This document shows, one piece after another, positions 1 through 8,750 of a stretch of 37,899 bases of DNA (its first letter is position 1; every line of letters begins with the position of its first letter). Location of the stretch: positions 1-37,899 of the forward strand of contig CAJMLN010000019.1 of assembly GCA_905214315.1 (NCBI GenBank). The letters are read 5' to 3'. The translations under genes and the position numbers were made by a program. The notes under the pieces were generated by a model, which was not told the origin of the DNA, searched no databases, and saw nothing but the letters and a program-made list of their open reading frames with translations. The DNA comes from an uncultured bacterium. GTDB taxonomy: Bacteria > Bacillota > Clostridia > Christensenellales > QALW01.

Positions 1-332
1 AAAGAGATGGCTCAAAGGATAAAAATGCGAAGAAATCGGGGGTTATCCACGAATAGTTTTCTGTCCTGCTGTCTGTGACACCGGGAACTTATCCAAAAAT
101 AGAAAATGCGTCTCAAAGGCTTTCATTGGAAACTCTCATTACAATAGCAGAAAATTTAGATGTTTCTTTGCCTAATGCGGCTTCAAAGAATGATCCGAAT
201 CCGTGCGCCGCAATACAGGCGGCCATGCAGAAACACAGCAGAGGCTCCTTATTGTGTACGGCTTGGAGATTAAGAATGGTTGTTGACACTGCTGAAAAAA
301 AGCAAAGCATATGCCTATTTTTGAAAAATTAA
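1..332 (+). pseudogene. Decayed XRE-family transcriptional regulator fragment
   Basis: Frame 1 at the window edge reads like the first helices of an XRE DNA-binding domain (MAQRIKMRRNRGLS near 7-48) and soon hits a stop. A second frame from about 75 resumes with TYPKIENASQRLSLETLITI, which matches the end of an XRE helix-turn-helix (the KIE and SLETL positions). After about residue 35 the peptide no longer resembles a regulator. Two frames are needed and the tail is unrelated, so I read this as a broken relative of the intact regulator at 438. The left end may be cut by the window. The family call is fairly secure; whether anything is expressed is unknown. Confidence 0.55.
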
Positions 333-355
333 AAAGTTTTATAAATTGTATTTTA

Positions 356-420
356 AAATCCTATTCGGATATTTACGTTATTTTAATAAATCCTATTCGG
401 ACATAAAATATATCTATAAT
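356..420 (+). promoter_or_regulatory. Direct-repeat operator and -10 box upstream of the XRE regulator
   Basis: The 14-mer AAATCCTATTCGGA occurs at 356-369 and again at 388-401, 32 bp apart (about three helical turns). A TATAAT -10 box lies at 415-420, 18 bp before the regulator start. The second copy covers the place where the -35 box would be, and no good -35 hexamer is visible there. This suggests that the downstream regulator binds the repeats and controls its own promoter; that is inference. Confidence 0.55.
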
Positions 421-437
421 GGATACCGAGGTGTTTT

Positions 438-788
438 ATGAAGATAGATTATGCTGCAATAGGAAAACGGATTCGTGAAATTCGGAAGAGCAGGCAATGG
501 TCTCAGGCAGCTTTGGCGGAGCGATCTGGTGTAGAACCTTCAAATATTTCCCATATTGAGCGTGCTGCCACAAAACTGAGTTTGCCTACTCTGGTGAGTA
601 TCGCAAATGCGTTAGAGGTGTCTTTGGATGAAATTGCGTTTGGAAGCCTGAAAAAGAACCGGCATATTTACGCGCAGCAGATTAATGCACTGCTGGCTGA
701 CTGTACTGCGGAGGAAATAGATGCGATTACCGAGCTGTTGTGCTGCGCTAAGCGTGCCCTGCGCGCGGTACAAAAAAAGAAAGAATAA
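438..788 (+). CDS. XRE-family helix-turn-helix transcriptional regulator
   Basis: A 116-residue protein. Residues 8-62 form a typical XRE/Cro-CI domain: IGKRIREIRKSRQWSQAALA, then a recognition-helix region with SGVEPSNISHIE, then LSLPTLVSIANALEVSLDEI. The C-terminal half (about 70-105) is a short helical segment probably used for dimerisation, with a basic tail. No sensor or enzymatic domain is present. The gene stands alone, has direct repeats at its promoter and ends at a strong terminator, so autoregulation is likely. Its targets cannot be told from sequence. It resembles the small regulators common in Clostridia chromosomes and integrated elements. Confidence 0.9.
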   Translation: MKIDYAAIGKRIREIRKSRQWSQAALAERSGVEPSNISHIERAATKLSLPTLVSIANALEVSLDEIAFGSLKKNRHIYAQQINALLADCTAEEIDAITELLCCAKRALRAVQKKKE

Positions 789-789
789 A

Positions 790-818
790 AATATCCCGCT
801 GTAGCGGGATATTTTTTA
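790..818. terminator. Bidirectional intrinsic terminator
   Basis: A perfect stem ATATCCCGCT / AGCGGGATAT with a two-base loop is flanked by an A-run on the left and TTTTTT on the right. It can end the XRE regulator transcript on the plus strand and the ECF transporter transcript arriving on the minus strand (its stop is at 826). Confidence 0.85.
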
Positions 819-825
819 TATTGCA

Positions 826-1377
826 CTATGCACGGTAAGCGCCCTGGTTTAGCTTTGCTAGCAGCTGTGTAAACGGCAGAATCAGAAAACCTACAACGAA
901 ATTTGAAGCTGCGTGAAGGGCGTCCCAGGGAAGCCCCGCGGCAATCCAAGCGATCATCTGCTGAAAATTTAAACCGAATAAAAGCGCCTGCGCAGGAGCA
1001 TAGAGCGTACCAAAGGCTAACCCGTGCAGTGCGCATACGGTTGGATATAAAAGAAACGCCGTTTTTTTGGACAGCTTTTTAGGCAACAGCATCGTTACGG
1101 CCCAGAGGATGGTCCAAATATACAGGTAAGGGATCCACCAAAGGGAAAAGCCGGCGGCAAGGCCATTTAAAAAGATGTAAACATACAGCGGGATCAGTGC
1201 TTTTCTGCGATACACCAGGGTATAGGTCATGGTCAACATTCCGAGCAGGTGAATGTTGGGCAGTGCCTCCATGATGATCTTACTACAGAACATCAAAGCG
1301 CCTAACATGCTGAAAACTGCCAGCTCCCTTGCAGTAAGAGGCTCGCCTTTTTTATCCTTTGGTGTAGACGAGCTCAT
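826..1377 (-). CDS. ECF transporter S component, probably cobalamin-specific
   Basis: A 183-residue integral membrane protein with about five to six hydrophobic segments and the small, loop-poor look of an ECF-type substrate-binding (S) subunit. The N-terminal stretch LTARELAVFSMLGALMF matches the entry helix of this superfamily. S subunits bind a vitamin and dock onto a shared EcfA-EcfA'-EcfT module encoded elsewhere. I chose the ATG at 1377 because GGGGAGC sits 5-6 bases upstream; a longer reading from 1407 lacks such a site. The start lies inside the end of the upstream lipoprotein gene (26 bp overlap), suggesting translational coupling. The B12 substrate is inferred from the cobalamin riboswitch ahead of the pair, not from the protein sequence. 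Confidence 0.8.
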   Translation of the reverse strand: MSSSTPKDKKGEPLTARELAVFSMLGALMFCSKIIMEALPNIHLLGMLTMTYTLVYRRKALIPLYVYIFLNGLAAGFSLWWIPYLYIWTILWAVTMLLPKKLSKKTAFLLYPTVCALHGLAFGTLYAPAQALLFGLNFQQMIAWIAAGLPWDALHAASNFVVGFLILPFTQLLAKLNQGAYRA

Positions 1378-1846
1378 AGTGCTCCCCGCCGGTAATGCTT
1401 GTCCCATCGACGCCGGTATTCATATACGCGCCGTCCTGATAAAAGGCCCAGTAGGCTTTATCGGTATCATAGTCAGCCTTTATACCGTTCACGACTTTTA
1501 CGTACAACCCGAATTCACTTTCTTCTCCGGCAATCAGGTTCTGCTCCAGCAACGCGTCGCCCAGTGTTTCGGCGTCGGTGTGCAGCGTTACGGTAATTGC
1601 TTTTTCCTCTGTCTTTATTGCTATTTTTACAGTTTTGCTTCCCTGACCCAATTCTATATCCTGGGTATAGGTGGCTGTTTCCCATAGTGCGGGAAGCTGA
1701 GATTCTTGATCTTGCACTTCAACTGTGGTTGTGGGAGAGGCAGCAGGTTCTTCTGGCGTTTGCGCAGCAGGTGTACAAGCTGCGCAGCAGAGCGATAAAC
1801 AGATACATAAAAATGCAAGCAGGAGTTGTTTGGTCAATTTTTTCAT
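1352..1846 (-). CDS. DUF4430-domain lipoprotein, probable surface cobalamin-binding protein
   Basis: A 164-residue exported protein. Residues 1-24 are a signal peptide (basic start, Leu-rich core, then CCAAC with Cys24 as the likely lipidated residue, although the lipobox -3 position is atypical). A Pro/Thr/Ala/Glu-rich linker runs to about residue 50. The rest matches DUF4430: a strand-rich unit with TLGDALLEQNLI, then YVKVVNGIKADYD, WAFYQDGAYMNTGVD and the closing EHYELVYTK. DUF4430 is also the C-terminal module of animal transcobalamin and intrinsic factor, so this domain under a cobalamin riboswitch and next to an ECF S subunit suggests capture of B12 or a precursor at the cell surface. 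The domain call is strong; ligand binding is inference. Confidence 0.85.
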   Translation of the reverse strand: MKKLTKQLLLAFLCICLSLCCAACTPAAQTPEEPAASPTTTVEVQDQESQLPALWETATYTQDIELGQGSKTVKIAIKTEEKAITVTLHTDAETLGDALLEQNLIAGEESEFGLYVKVVNGIKADYDTDKAYWAFYQDGAYMNTGVDGTSITGGEHYELVYTKG

Positions 1847-1918
1847 TCAAAAAAACCTCTTTTCGTAATTTTTTACACGAAAAGCAGCAAAAACACCCTT
1901 CTTTAAAAGAGCACAGCA

Positions 1919-1944
1919 TAAAAAAGATACCCTGCCGTATCTTG
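1919..1944 (-). terminator. Riboswitch expression-platform terminator
   Basis: On the minus strand AAGATAC and GGTATCTT form a hairpin followed by a run of T. It lies between the cobalamin aptamer and the lipoprotein start (1846), so it is the likely stop for transcription when ligand is bound. A second possible stem (TTACGC at about 1986, GCGTAA at about 1948) lies between aptamer and terminator and could be part of the switching structure. Confidence 0.7.
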
Positions 1945-1994
1945 ATATTACGCACCCTTCTTTTGCCCAAGGGCCTTTTTGCGTAACACAGAAC

Positions 1995-2150
1995 GATAAG
2001 CATTCCGACTTGTGAATTTAAAAATTCAGTTACGGTAATGGCCGTTGCCGCGGACTTGCACCGCTGTTTCCTTATCCCCAAACAGATTTTCCGTCCGGCA
2101 ACGAGAAGAAGAGATCTTCCCGATGAACTGTGTGTATTCTTTTTGTGTTG
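1995..2150 (-). promoter_or_regulatory. Cobalamin riboswitch
   Basis: Read on the minus strand, the leader contains GGAAACAGCGGTGCAAGTCC (core around 2075-2050), then GCGGCAACGGCCATTACCG, and the B12-box-like AAGTCGGAATGC (about 2010-1999). These match in order the conserved blocks of cobalamin riboswitches (GGUGxAAxUCC, the following pseudoknot arm region, and the AGUCxGGA box). It starts just downstream of a consensus promoter and is followed by a terminator hairpin before a lipoprotein/ECF pair. Control by transcription attenuation is inferred from this order. Exact aptamer borders need a covariance model. Confidence 0.85.
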
Positions 2151-2154
2151 TTTC

Positions 2155-2183
2155 AGTATAGCAAAATCCTGACTTTTTGTCAA
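2155..2183 (-). promoter_or_regulatory. Promoter of the cobalamin-riboswitch unit
   Basis: On the minus strand TTGACA (2183-2178), a 17-bp spacer and TATACT (2160-2155). Transcription would begin near 2148, at the 5' edge of the riboswitch. Confidence 0.8.
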
Positions 2184-2224
2184 TCTTTGTGCCGATAAAG
2201 GGCTGTTTTTGAAAAATTGAAATG

Positions 2225-2252
2225 AAAAAAGCATCCGTATTTTTACGGATGC
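2225..2252 (-). terminator. Intrinsic terminator after the pyruvate:ferredoxin oxidoreductase gene
   Basis: GCATCCGTA (2231-2239) pairs with TACGGATGC (2244-2252) around a four-base loop. On the minus strand it is followed by TTTTTT. It lies 13 bp past the nifJ stop. Confidence 0.9.
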
Positions 2253-2264
2253 TTTTGTAGGAAA

Positions 2265-5200
2265 TTAGTCGTTATACAGTGCCTGAAGCTTTTCCAGATG
2301 CGCTCTCTTGGCCTTGGCTGTTTCCGCCGCCTTGTTAAAGAGCTCCTCGGCGCGCTCCGGGAAGGAACGGGTAAGGGAGGAATAACGGGCTTCGTTCATA
2401 ATGAACTCTCTGTAATCGGTCGTAGGCGCTTTGGAATCGATGGTAAAGGGCTTTTCTGCCGCGGGATTGAACCGGAACATGTTCCAGTAGCCGCAGTCAA
2501 CCGCCTTTTTCATCTCATCCTGGCAGTGAACCATACCGCCCTTAATGCTGTGCATTTCGCAGGGAGCGTAGCCGATGATCAGGGACGGTCCCGGATAGGC
2601 TTCTGCCTCCTGAATTGCTTTTAAGGTCTGGTTCATATCTGCGCCCATGGCGATCTGTGCAACGTAAATATAGCCGTAGGACATGGCGATCTCCGCCAGG
2701 CTCTTTTTGGCAACGGTTTTACCGGCCGCTGCAAACTGGGCAACCTGGCCGATCTGCGAAGCCTTGGAAGCCTGGCCGCCGGTGTTGGAGTAAACCTCGG
2801 TATCAAATACCATGATGTTTACATCCTCACCCGAGGCAAGCACATGATCCACACCGCCGAAGCCGATATCATAGGCCCAGCCGTCGCCGCCGAAAATCCA
2901 GATGGATTTTTTGGAAAGATACTCCTTATTTTCAAGAATGGAAGCGCAGTGCTCGCAGCTGCCGGCAACCTTCTCAAGCTCGGCAACCAGTGCTTCCGTT
3001 GCAAGGCCGTTGGTCTTGCCGTCGTTTACGGTTTCCAGGTATTTCTCCGCTGCGGCTTTCAGCTCCGCCGGGGCTTCTTCTTTTTCAAGAATTTCCTTTA
3101 CCTGGTCAATCAGGCGGTTGCGGATGGCTTTCTGGCCCAGGTACATGCCGTAGCCGTGCTCGGCGTTGTCCTCAAACAGCGAGTTTGCCCAGGCCGGACC
3201 GCGGCCCGCCTTGTTTACGGTATACGGGCTGGTAGCCGCCGGACCACCCCAGATGGAGGAGCATCCCGTGGCGTTGGAAATATACATTCTGTCGCCGAAG
3301 AGCTGGGTAATCAAACGCGCATAGGCGGTTTCCGCACAGCCCGCGCAGGAGCCGGAGAACTCTAAAAGGGGCTGTTTGAACTGGCTGGCGATCAGGTTCA
3401 TATTGGCAGTGGTTTCAGGTTTTTCGGTAACAACATCCACACAGTAATCAAATACCTGCTGCATATCGTCCTCCGCCTCGCGCGGAACCATCTTTAAGGA
3501 ATCGGTGGGGCAGACGCCTACGCAAACGCCGCAGCCCATGCAGTCCATGGGAGAAACAGCCAGCGTATAGGTGTATACCTTACCTACGGGTCTTTTGCCT
3601 TTTTTCAGATTTTCAGGCGCATCGGCAAGCTCTTTTTCGTCCAGTGCAAAGGGACGGATCGTTGCATGGGGGCAAACGAAGGAGCAGCGGTTGCACTGGG
3701 CGCAGGTTTCATTGTTCCATTCGGGAACCATAACGGCTACACCGCGTTTTTCGTAGGCGGAAGCGCCCTGCTCAAAGGTACCGTCCACGTGATCCATAAA
3801 GGCAGAAACGGGAAGCATGTCGCCGTTCATCTTTCCTACAGGCTTCATGATGCCGTCAACCATTTTGATCAGCTTTGCGCGTCCTTTTTCGGTGGGAGCC
3901 TCGGCAACGTCCTTTGCATCAGCCCAAGCGGCGGGAACGTCAATCTTTACAAACGCGGTGGCGCCGGCGTCGATAGCCTTGTGGTTCATATCCACAACAT
4001 CCTGGCCTTTTTTCATATAGGACTTGGTTGCCGCATCCTTCATGTGCTGAATGGCCTCTTCCTGGGGCATAACCTTTGCCAGGGCAAAGAAAGCCGACTG
4101 AAGAATCGTGTTGGTACGCTTTCCCATGCCGATTTGTGCGGCAAGGTCGATTGCGTTTACCGTATAAAGCTGAATATTGTTTTGTGCAATGTATCTCTTG
4201 GCTTCGCCGCTGAGCTTCTCTTCCAGCTCCTTGGCGTCCCACTGACAGTTAATCAGGAACACACCGCCGGGTTTTACGTCGTTGACCATGCGATAGCCTT
4301 TTTCCACATAGGAGGGGTTATGACAGGCAACAAAGTCAGCCTTGTTGATATAGTAAGGGCTCTTGATAGGCTTATCACCAAAACGCAGGTGCGAGATCGT
4401 GATGCCGCCGGTCTTTTTGGAGTCGTACTGGAAATATGCCTGCACGTTTTTGTTGGTGTAGTCGCCGATGATTTTGATGGAGTTTTTGTTTGCGCCAACG
4501 GTACCGTCGCCGCCCAGCCCCCAGAACTTGCACTCAATGGTGCCCTCTGCTGCGGTGTTGGGCGCGGGCTTCTCTTCCAAAGAAAGGTGCGTAACGTCGT
4601 CGTTAATGCCGATGGTGAACTGTGCCTTGGGCTTGTCCTTGGCAAGCTCATCATAGACGGCAAAGATGCTGGAAGGAGGCGTATCCTTGGAGCCAAGGCC
4701 GTAGCGGCCGCCGATTACCTGTGCGGAAACACCCTTGGAGGCAAGCGCAGTAACAACGTCCATATACAGCGGCTCACCCAGTGAACCGGGCTCTTTGGTT
4801 CTGTCAAGCACGGCGATCTTTTTGGCCGTTGCAGGGATGGCTTCTACTAATTTTTCAGCCGAGAAGGGACGGTACAGGCGAACCTTTACCAAGCCGACTT
4901 TTTCGCCCTTGGCCAAAAGATAATCGATAACCTCTTCGGCAACGTCGCAGATGGAGCCCATGGCAACGATAATTTTTTCCGCGTCGGGCGCGCCGTAATA
5001 GTTGAACAGCTTATAGTCGGTGCCCAGCTTTTCGTTTACTTTATTCATGTATTTTTCAACGATGGCCGGGACCGCCTCGTAGTATTCATTGCAGGCTTCG
5101 CGGTGCTGGAAGAAGATATCTCCGTTTTCATGGCTGCCGCGCATTACCGGGTGCTCCGGGTTCAGCGCGCGCTTGCGGAACGCGGCAACGGCGTCCATAT

Positions 5201-5786
5201 TGCACATTTCTTTTAAATCTTCGTAATCCCAAACGGCAACTTTTTGAATTTCGTGGGAGGTTCTGAAGCCATCAAAGAAATTCAGGAAGGGAACGCGGCT
5301 TTCGATAGCGGCAAGATGCGCTACCGGCGCAAGATCCATAACCTCCTGGGGATTGGTTTCGGCCATCATGGCAAAGCCTGTCTGCCGGCAGGCGTAAACG
5401 TCGGAATGATCGCCGAAGATGTTCAGCGCATGGGACGCTACGCAGCGGGCCGAAACGTGAAATACGCAGGGAAGCAGCTCGCCCGCAATTTTATACATGT
5501 TGGGGATCATCAGCAGCAGACCCTGAGAAGCCGTATATGTGGTGGTAAGCGCACCGGCGGCAAGAGAGCCGTGCACCGTACCGGAAGCGCCCGCCTCCGA
5601 CTGCATTTCCGCAACCTTAACGGTGGTACCGAAGATGTTCTTCTGGCCGGCCGCCGCCCATTGGTCAACATAATCCGCCATGGGGCTGGAAGGGGTGATC
5701 GGATAAATTCCCGCAACCTCGGTAAATGCGTAGCTTACATAAGCAGCCGCGTTGTTACCGTCCATGGTCTTAAACTTTCTAGCCAT
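2265..5786 (-). CDS. nifJ: Pyruvate:ferredoxin (flavodoxin) oxidoreductase
   Basis: A 1173-residue single-chain enzyme, the usual length for the homodimeric form. It oxidises pyruvate with CoA to acetyl-CoA and CO2 and reduces ferredoxin, a central step in anaerobic fermentation. Visible order: N-terminal pyruvate/TPP region (YPITPSSPMADYVDQWAA at about 29-46), the transketolase-like and EKR-type middle part, a two-[4Fe-4S] ferredoxin domain with CAQCNRCSFVCP (near 690) and CMGCGVCVGVCP (near 750), then the C-terminal TPP domain with SGSCAGCAETAYARL and the GDGWAYDIGFGG / VYSNTGGQASK motifs (near 965-1005). A good AGGAGG site precedes the ATG. It is a single-gene unit with its own terminator, of core metabolic type. 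Confidence 0.98.
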   Translation of the reverse strand: MARKFKTMDGNNAAAYVSYAFTEVAGIYPITPSSPMADYVDQWAAAGQKNIFGTTVKVAEMQSEAGASGTVHGSLAAGALTTTYTASQGLLLMIPNMYKIAGELLPCVFHVSARCVASHALNIFGDHSDVYACRQTGFAMMAETNPQEVMDLAPVAHLAAIESRVPFLNFFDGFRTSHEIQKVAVWDYEDLKEMCNMDAVAAFRKRALNPEHPVMRGSHENGDIFFQHREACNEYYEAVPAIVEKYMNKVNEKLGTDYKLFNYYGAPDAEKIIVAMGSICDVAEEVIDYLLAKGEKVGLVKVRLYRPFSAEKLVEAIPATAKKIAVLDRTKEPGSLGEPLYMDVVTALASKGVSAQVIGGRYGLGSKDTPPSSIFAVYDELAKDKPKAQFTIGINDDVTHLSLEEKPAPNTAAEGTIECKFWGLGGDGTVGANKNSIKIIGDYTNKNVQAYFQYDSKKTGGITISHLRFGDKPIKSPYYINKADFVACHNPSYVEKGYRMVNDVKPGGVFLINCQWDAKELEEKLSGEAKRYIAQNNIQLYTVNAIDLAAQIGMGKRTNTILQSAFFALAKVMPQEEAIQHMKDAATKSYMKKGQDVVDMNHKAIDAGATAFVKIDVPAAWADAKDVAEAPTEKGRAKLIKMVDGIMKPVGKMNGDMLPVSAFMDHVDGTFEQGASAYEKRGVAVMVPEWNNETCAQCNRCSFVCPHATIRPFALDEKELADAPENLKKGKRPVGKVYTYTLAVSPMDCMGCGVCVGVCPTDSLKMVPREAEDDMQQVFDYCVDVVTEKPETTANMNLIASQFKQPLLEFSGSCAGCAETAYARLITQLFGDRMYISNATGCSSIWGGPAATSPYTVNKAGRGPAWANSLFEDNAEHGYGMYLGQKAIRNRLIDQVKEILEKEEAPAELKAAAEKYLETVNDGKTNGLATEALVAELEKVAGSCEHCASILENKEYLSKKSIWIFGGDGWAYDIGFGGVDHVLASGEDVNIMVFDTEVYSNTGGQASKASQIGQVAQFAAAGKTVAKKSLAEIAMSYGYIYVAQIAMGADMNQTLKAIQEAEAYPGPSLIIGYAPCEMHSIKGGMVHCQDEMKKAVDCGYWNMFRFNPAAEKPFTIDSKAPTTDYREFIMNEARYSSLTRSFPERAEELFNKAAETAKAKRAHLEKLQALYND

Positions 5787-6083
5787 ATCCTAAGTCCTCC
5801 TAAAAATATTTTATACGGCAAAGCCGTATGTTTGAAGCATTGTAAAAAGGTAAAATTTTTATCCTTGTATATGATACTACTTTTGGACGATTTCGTAAAC
5901 CGAATTTGCGTATTTTTCCGAGGAATTTTATTGAAAATAAGAAAAGTATTTTTTCATACGGACCGATAAAGATATTAACGAATTCGGGGGTTGACGAAAT
6001 TTTTCTGTGATTTTCGATTTTAAAGATGCCGATGTGTTTTTTTACGTTGCCGCGGCTTTCTGCGGTAGCATCAAGCGAAAGCA
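5787..6083. other. Intergenic region upstream of nifJ
   Basis: About 300 bp between nifJ and the next terminator, with no convincing gene. It must hold the nifJ promoter (minus strand). A weak candidate is TTTACG (5899-5894), 17 bp, then TATCAT (5876-5871). The AGGAGG ribosome binding site is at 5797-5802. I see no clear redox-regulator palindrome. Confidence 0.4.
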
Positions 6084-6112
6084 CAAAAAAACACCCGCCA
6101 TAAAGCGGGTGG
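6084..6112 (-). terminator. Intrinsic terminator of the secreted SGNH esterase gene
   Basis: On the minus strand ACCCGC, a short TTTATG loop and GCGGGT are followed by a run of seven T. It begins 9 bp after the stop codon of the esterase gene. Confidence 0.85.
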
Positions 6113-6118
6113 TAAAAG

Positions 6119-8713
6119 TTATTGTATTGCTTTTTTCTTCTTTTGAGCAATGTAGAGGAGAGCGGCCGCGCCCAGCACGATAGCTGAAGCGATGCCGGTC
6201 AGAATGGTGTCGCCGTCGTTTTTTGCACCGTCGCCGCTGTCGGGCAGGACATATACCGCTTCGATTTTGGCAAAGGACGAATTTACTTTAGCGCTGCTGA
6301 TAGAATCGGCTGTAAAGCCGCTGACGGTAAGCTTTCCGTCCTTTTTAGCGGAGGTAAACATCAGCACCATAAAGTAATCTTCAGCGGTTAACGTATTGCC
6401 TAGGTCGTTAACCACGGAATCCTGAAGTCCTTCAATGGTAATCACCTTGGATTCGCCCGGTGCAACGGTGATTTCTCCGGTGTCCTTGCCGATTACCGGC
6501 CATGCCTTGGAGCCGGTAGCGCGTACGCCGGCGCGGAGGGTAATATCGCTTTCGCCGGTATTGTAAACGGTAATGGAGGCCGTCTTTTTAGCGGCGTCGA
6601 TAAAGCCCTTTAGGCCGTTCAGGGAAAGCACGGCTTCCTTGCTGATATCAGTGGAAAGCGTAATTTCAATGCCCTTGGGTTCACTGGAGGTTGGTGTGGG
6701 CGTTGGCGTAACATTGGGATCCAGCGCCGCGGTGATGGCTTCATACAGCTTTTGAGCGGCTACATCGTGTGAGGCTGCATCCGGGTGCAGGTTATCTTCT
6801 CCGCCGGGAATGCCCCAGGTCGCTGCGTCGATCAGAATTACGTTTTCATCGTCGCACTGTGCCACAATGCTGCGAATCTGGGCGGCAAACTGGCCGTTAA
6901 AGGGCGTCATAACAAAGATGGTAATTTCGGGGTAGGTTTGTTGTATTTTTTCAATAAAGCTTGTGTAAGCCGTAATAAATTCATCGGCCGGTGTTTTCCA
7001 ATCGTTGGTGCCCAGGTTGATTACCATATAATCAGGCACAAATTTGGAGGTATTCCAGGCAGGAATCACGGTTTCGGCCGTATCACCGGATATATATTCA
7101 CGCTCTACAAAGTAGCGCTCCAGCATACCCATGGTATCGGGGCTGCCATAGCCGGGCGTCATGGTAATGCCGCCGAAAGCAATGGTGTTGTAATCCCAGC
7201 CTAAAAGCTGGCCTGTTTTATGGGCGTAGGAATTCATATAGCTGTTGTTTCCTACTACATAACCCTCTGTGATGGAATCGCCTACAAATTCAATGATGGG
7301 CTTTTTTTCAGAAGGAAGTGTTTTGGCATTTTCGTCGATGAGGAATCCTCCGATTTGCGGAAAGGCTGTCTGTGCCTGGGCATAAATCCGCAGCGTATGT
7401 TCTCCTTGGGCGAGAATGGAACTTTTATAGGAACCGCCAAGGGAAACCAGCGTTGGTGTACTGCCGTCAAGCTGAACATAGGCGTTGCCTGAGCATGGAG
7501 TCAGAATGGAGATTTGGGTACCGGTAAATTTTATTTCACAATATCCCTCAAAACTTCCTTTATAGCTGTTATCACTTTGCTTAAGCCAGCGGCCTACATA
7601 TTTGATATTTTTATCCGTAGCGGGAACAAGGCCGTTTTCATAGGTAACGGAACCGTCGCTGTTTTCAACACCGGAAAAATCAAATCCGTCGAAAGTGGGG
7701 TTCGTAAGTACACCGCCCTGATTTACGCTCCAACCGGGCGTAGCACCGATGCGGTCGCAATTGCAGTCAGGGTTCATCAGCAGATTTTGGCTGTATATAA
7801 CACCGACAGATTTATCTATATAGTTTAAAGAAAAAGCATCCCATTCAATATCTTCTTTGTAGGCATACTCGTCGGAATTACCGTCGGCAGGCTTATCGTT
7901 ATAAAGAGTTTGTGTGAATAGAATTGCGCTTGTAAGGCTATTCGTCCAGGTAATATTGATGATTGCACTGATGTAGGTCCATTCAGTATCACTTATTATA
8001 AATTCTCCGCTCATGGGCCAGCTGGTAGACTCTGATTTTATTTCCGTTCCGAGGTTGATCCGTACACCGCGGGGTTCCGCGTTTTTGAGACGTACCCAGC
8101 CGGAAATATAGTATTGTCCCTGACCGTTTGCTTCTAAAATAGCTTTGATGTCCTGCATAGGACCGGAGCAGCGATGGTTACGGTTGGAAAACAGCAGGCT
8201 ACCGCCGCCTACGGAGGGCAGTGTAGCGGGTTTTCTCTGATAAATGGCAGGTTCGATATCAGGACAGGCAATTATTTCGCTGCTGCTAATGGCATTTTTT
8301 AAGGTATTGGCGCTTGCTTCGGTTAGCTTGCAGATGGTAAGGGTGCCTGTCGTATTTGCTGTGGTAGTCATCAGCATCAGGTGGTCAAATCCTTCGTTGT
8401 AGGCGCAGTGCAGTTCGGCGGATTTGCCGGCTTCCAGCGTTACAGTGGGCGATTGCAGAATGTTTGCCCAGTTTACATCGGTGCGTACATAAAAACTAAT
8501 AGGCGCATCGCCGCTGTTTAATACGGTAACAACGACTTCGTCGTCAACGATCAGCGCATCTTTTATGGAATTTATATAAGCGAAAATTCCTGCGCTATTC
8601 GATGTAGCCGTGATTTTTACGGCTTTTTCATCTGTGGCTGCACTGGCCTGCATGACAGGTAAAAGACCCAATAAAAGGGCGGTGACCAGCAGATATACAA
8701 GTTTCTTTTTCAT
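6119..8713 (-). CDS. Secreted, membrane-anchored SGNH/GDSL esterase with CE2-like and carbohydrate-binding modules
   Basis: An 864-residue surface protein. Residues 1-26 are a signal peptide. A beta-rich region follows, including a CBM4/22-like stretch (about 175-300, with GQYYISGWVRLKN) and a second start NLLMNPDCNCDR near 310. Residues about 365-460 look like the CE2 N-terminal jelly-roll (YVGRWLKQSDNSYKG through GEHTLRIYAQ). The SGNH domain has block I GDSITEG near 476, GTNDW near 566 and the catalytic NLHPD near 641. Then come a TPTPTPTS linker, another beta domain (about 685-815), a hydrophobic helix (about 835-857) and the basic tail QKKKKAIQ that would stop transfer. The likely job is deacetylation of plant or host polysaccharide at the cell surface; the substrate is inferred. 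It is a single gene with its own terminator. Confidence 0.88.
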   Translation of the reverse strand: MKKKLVYLLVTALLLGLLPVMQASAATDEKAVKITATSNSAGIFAYINSIKDALIVDDEVVVTVLNSGDAPISFYVRTDVNWANILQSPTVTLEAGKSAELHCAYNEGFDHLMLMTTTANTTGTLTICKLTEASANTLKNAISSSEIIACPDIEPAIYQRKPATLPSVGGGSLLFSNRNHRCSGPMQDIKAILEANGQGQYYISGWVRLKNAEPRGVRINLGTEIKSESTSWPMSGEFIISDTEWTYISAIINITWTNSLTSAILFTQTLYNDKPADGNSDEYAYKEDIEWDAFSLNYIDKSVGVIYSQNLLMNPDCNCDRIGATPGWSVNQGGVLTNPTFDGFDFSGVENSDGSVTYENGLVPATDKNIKYVGRWLKQSDNSYKGSFEGYCEIKFTGTQISILTPCSGNAYVQLDGSTPTLVSLGGSYKSSILAQGEHTLRIYAQAQTAFPQIGGFLIDENAKTLPSEKKPIIEFVGDSITEGYVVGNNSYMNSYAHKTGQLLGWDYNTIAFGGITMTPGYGSPDTMGMLERYFVEREYISGDTAETVIPAWNTSKFVPDYMVINLGTNDWKTPADEFITAYTSFIEKIQQTYPEITIFVMTPFNGQFAAQIRSIVAQCDDENVILIDAATWGIPGGEDNLHPDAASHDVAAQKLYEAITAALDPNVTPTPTPTSSEPKGIEITLSTDISKEAVLSLNGLKGFIDAAKKTASITVYNTGESDITLRAGVRATGSKAWPVIGKDTGEITVAPGESKVITIEGLQDSVVNDLGNTLTAEDYFMVLMFTSAKKDGKLTVSGFTADSISSAKVNSSFAKIEAVYVLPDSGDGAKNDGDTILTGIASAIVLGAAALLYIAQKKKKAIQ

Positions 8714-8750
8714 AAAAATTTCCTTTCTTCTATTTATATTTTCTATTTAT

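Noticed and set aside
3666..4784. A 372-codon plus-strand open frame opposite nifJ
   Set aside because: It has no family resemblance and lies antisense to a conserved, well-supported gene. It is a shadow of biased codon use.
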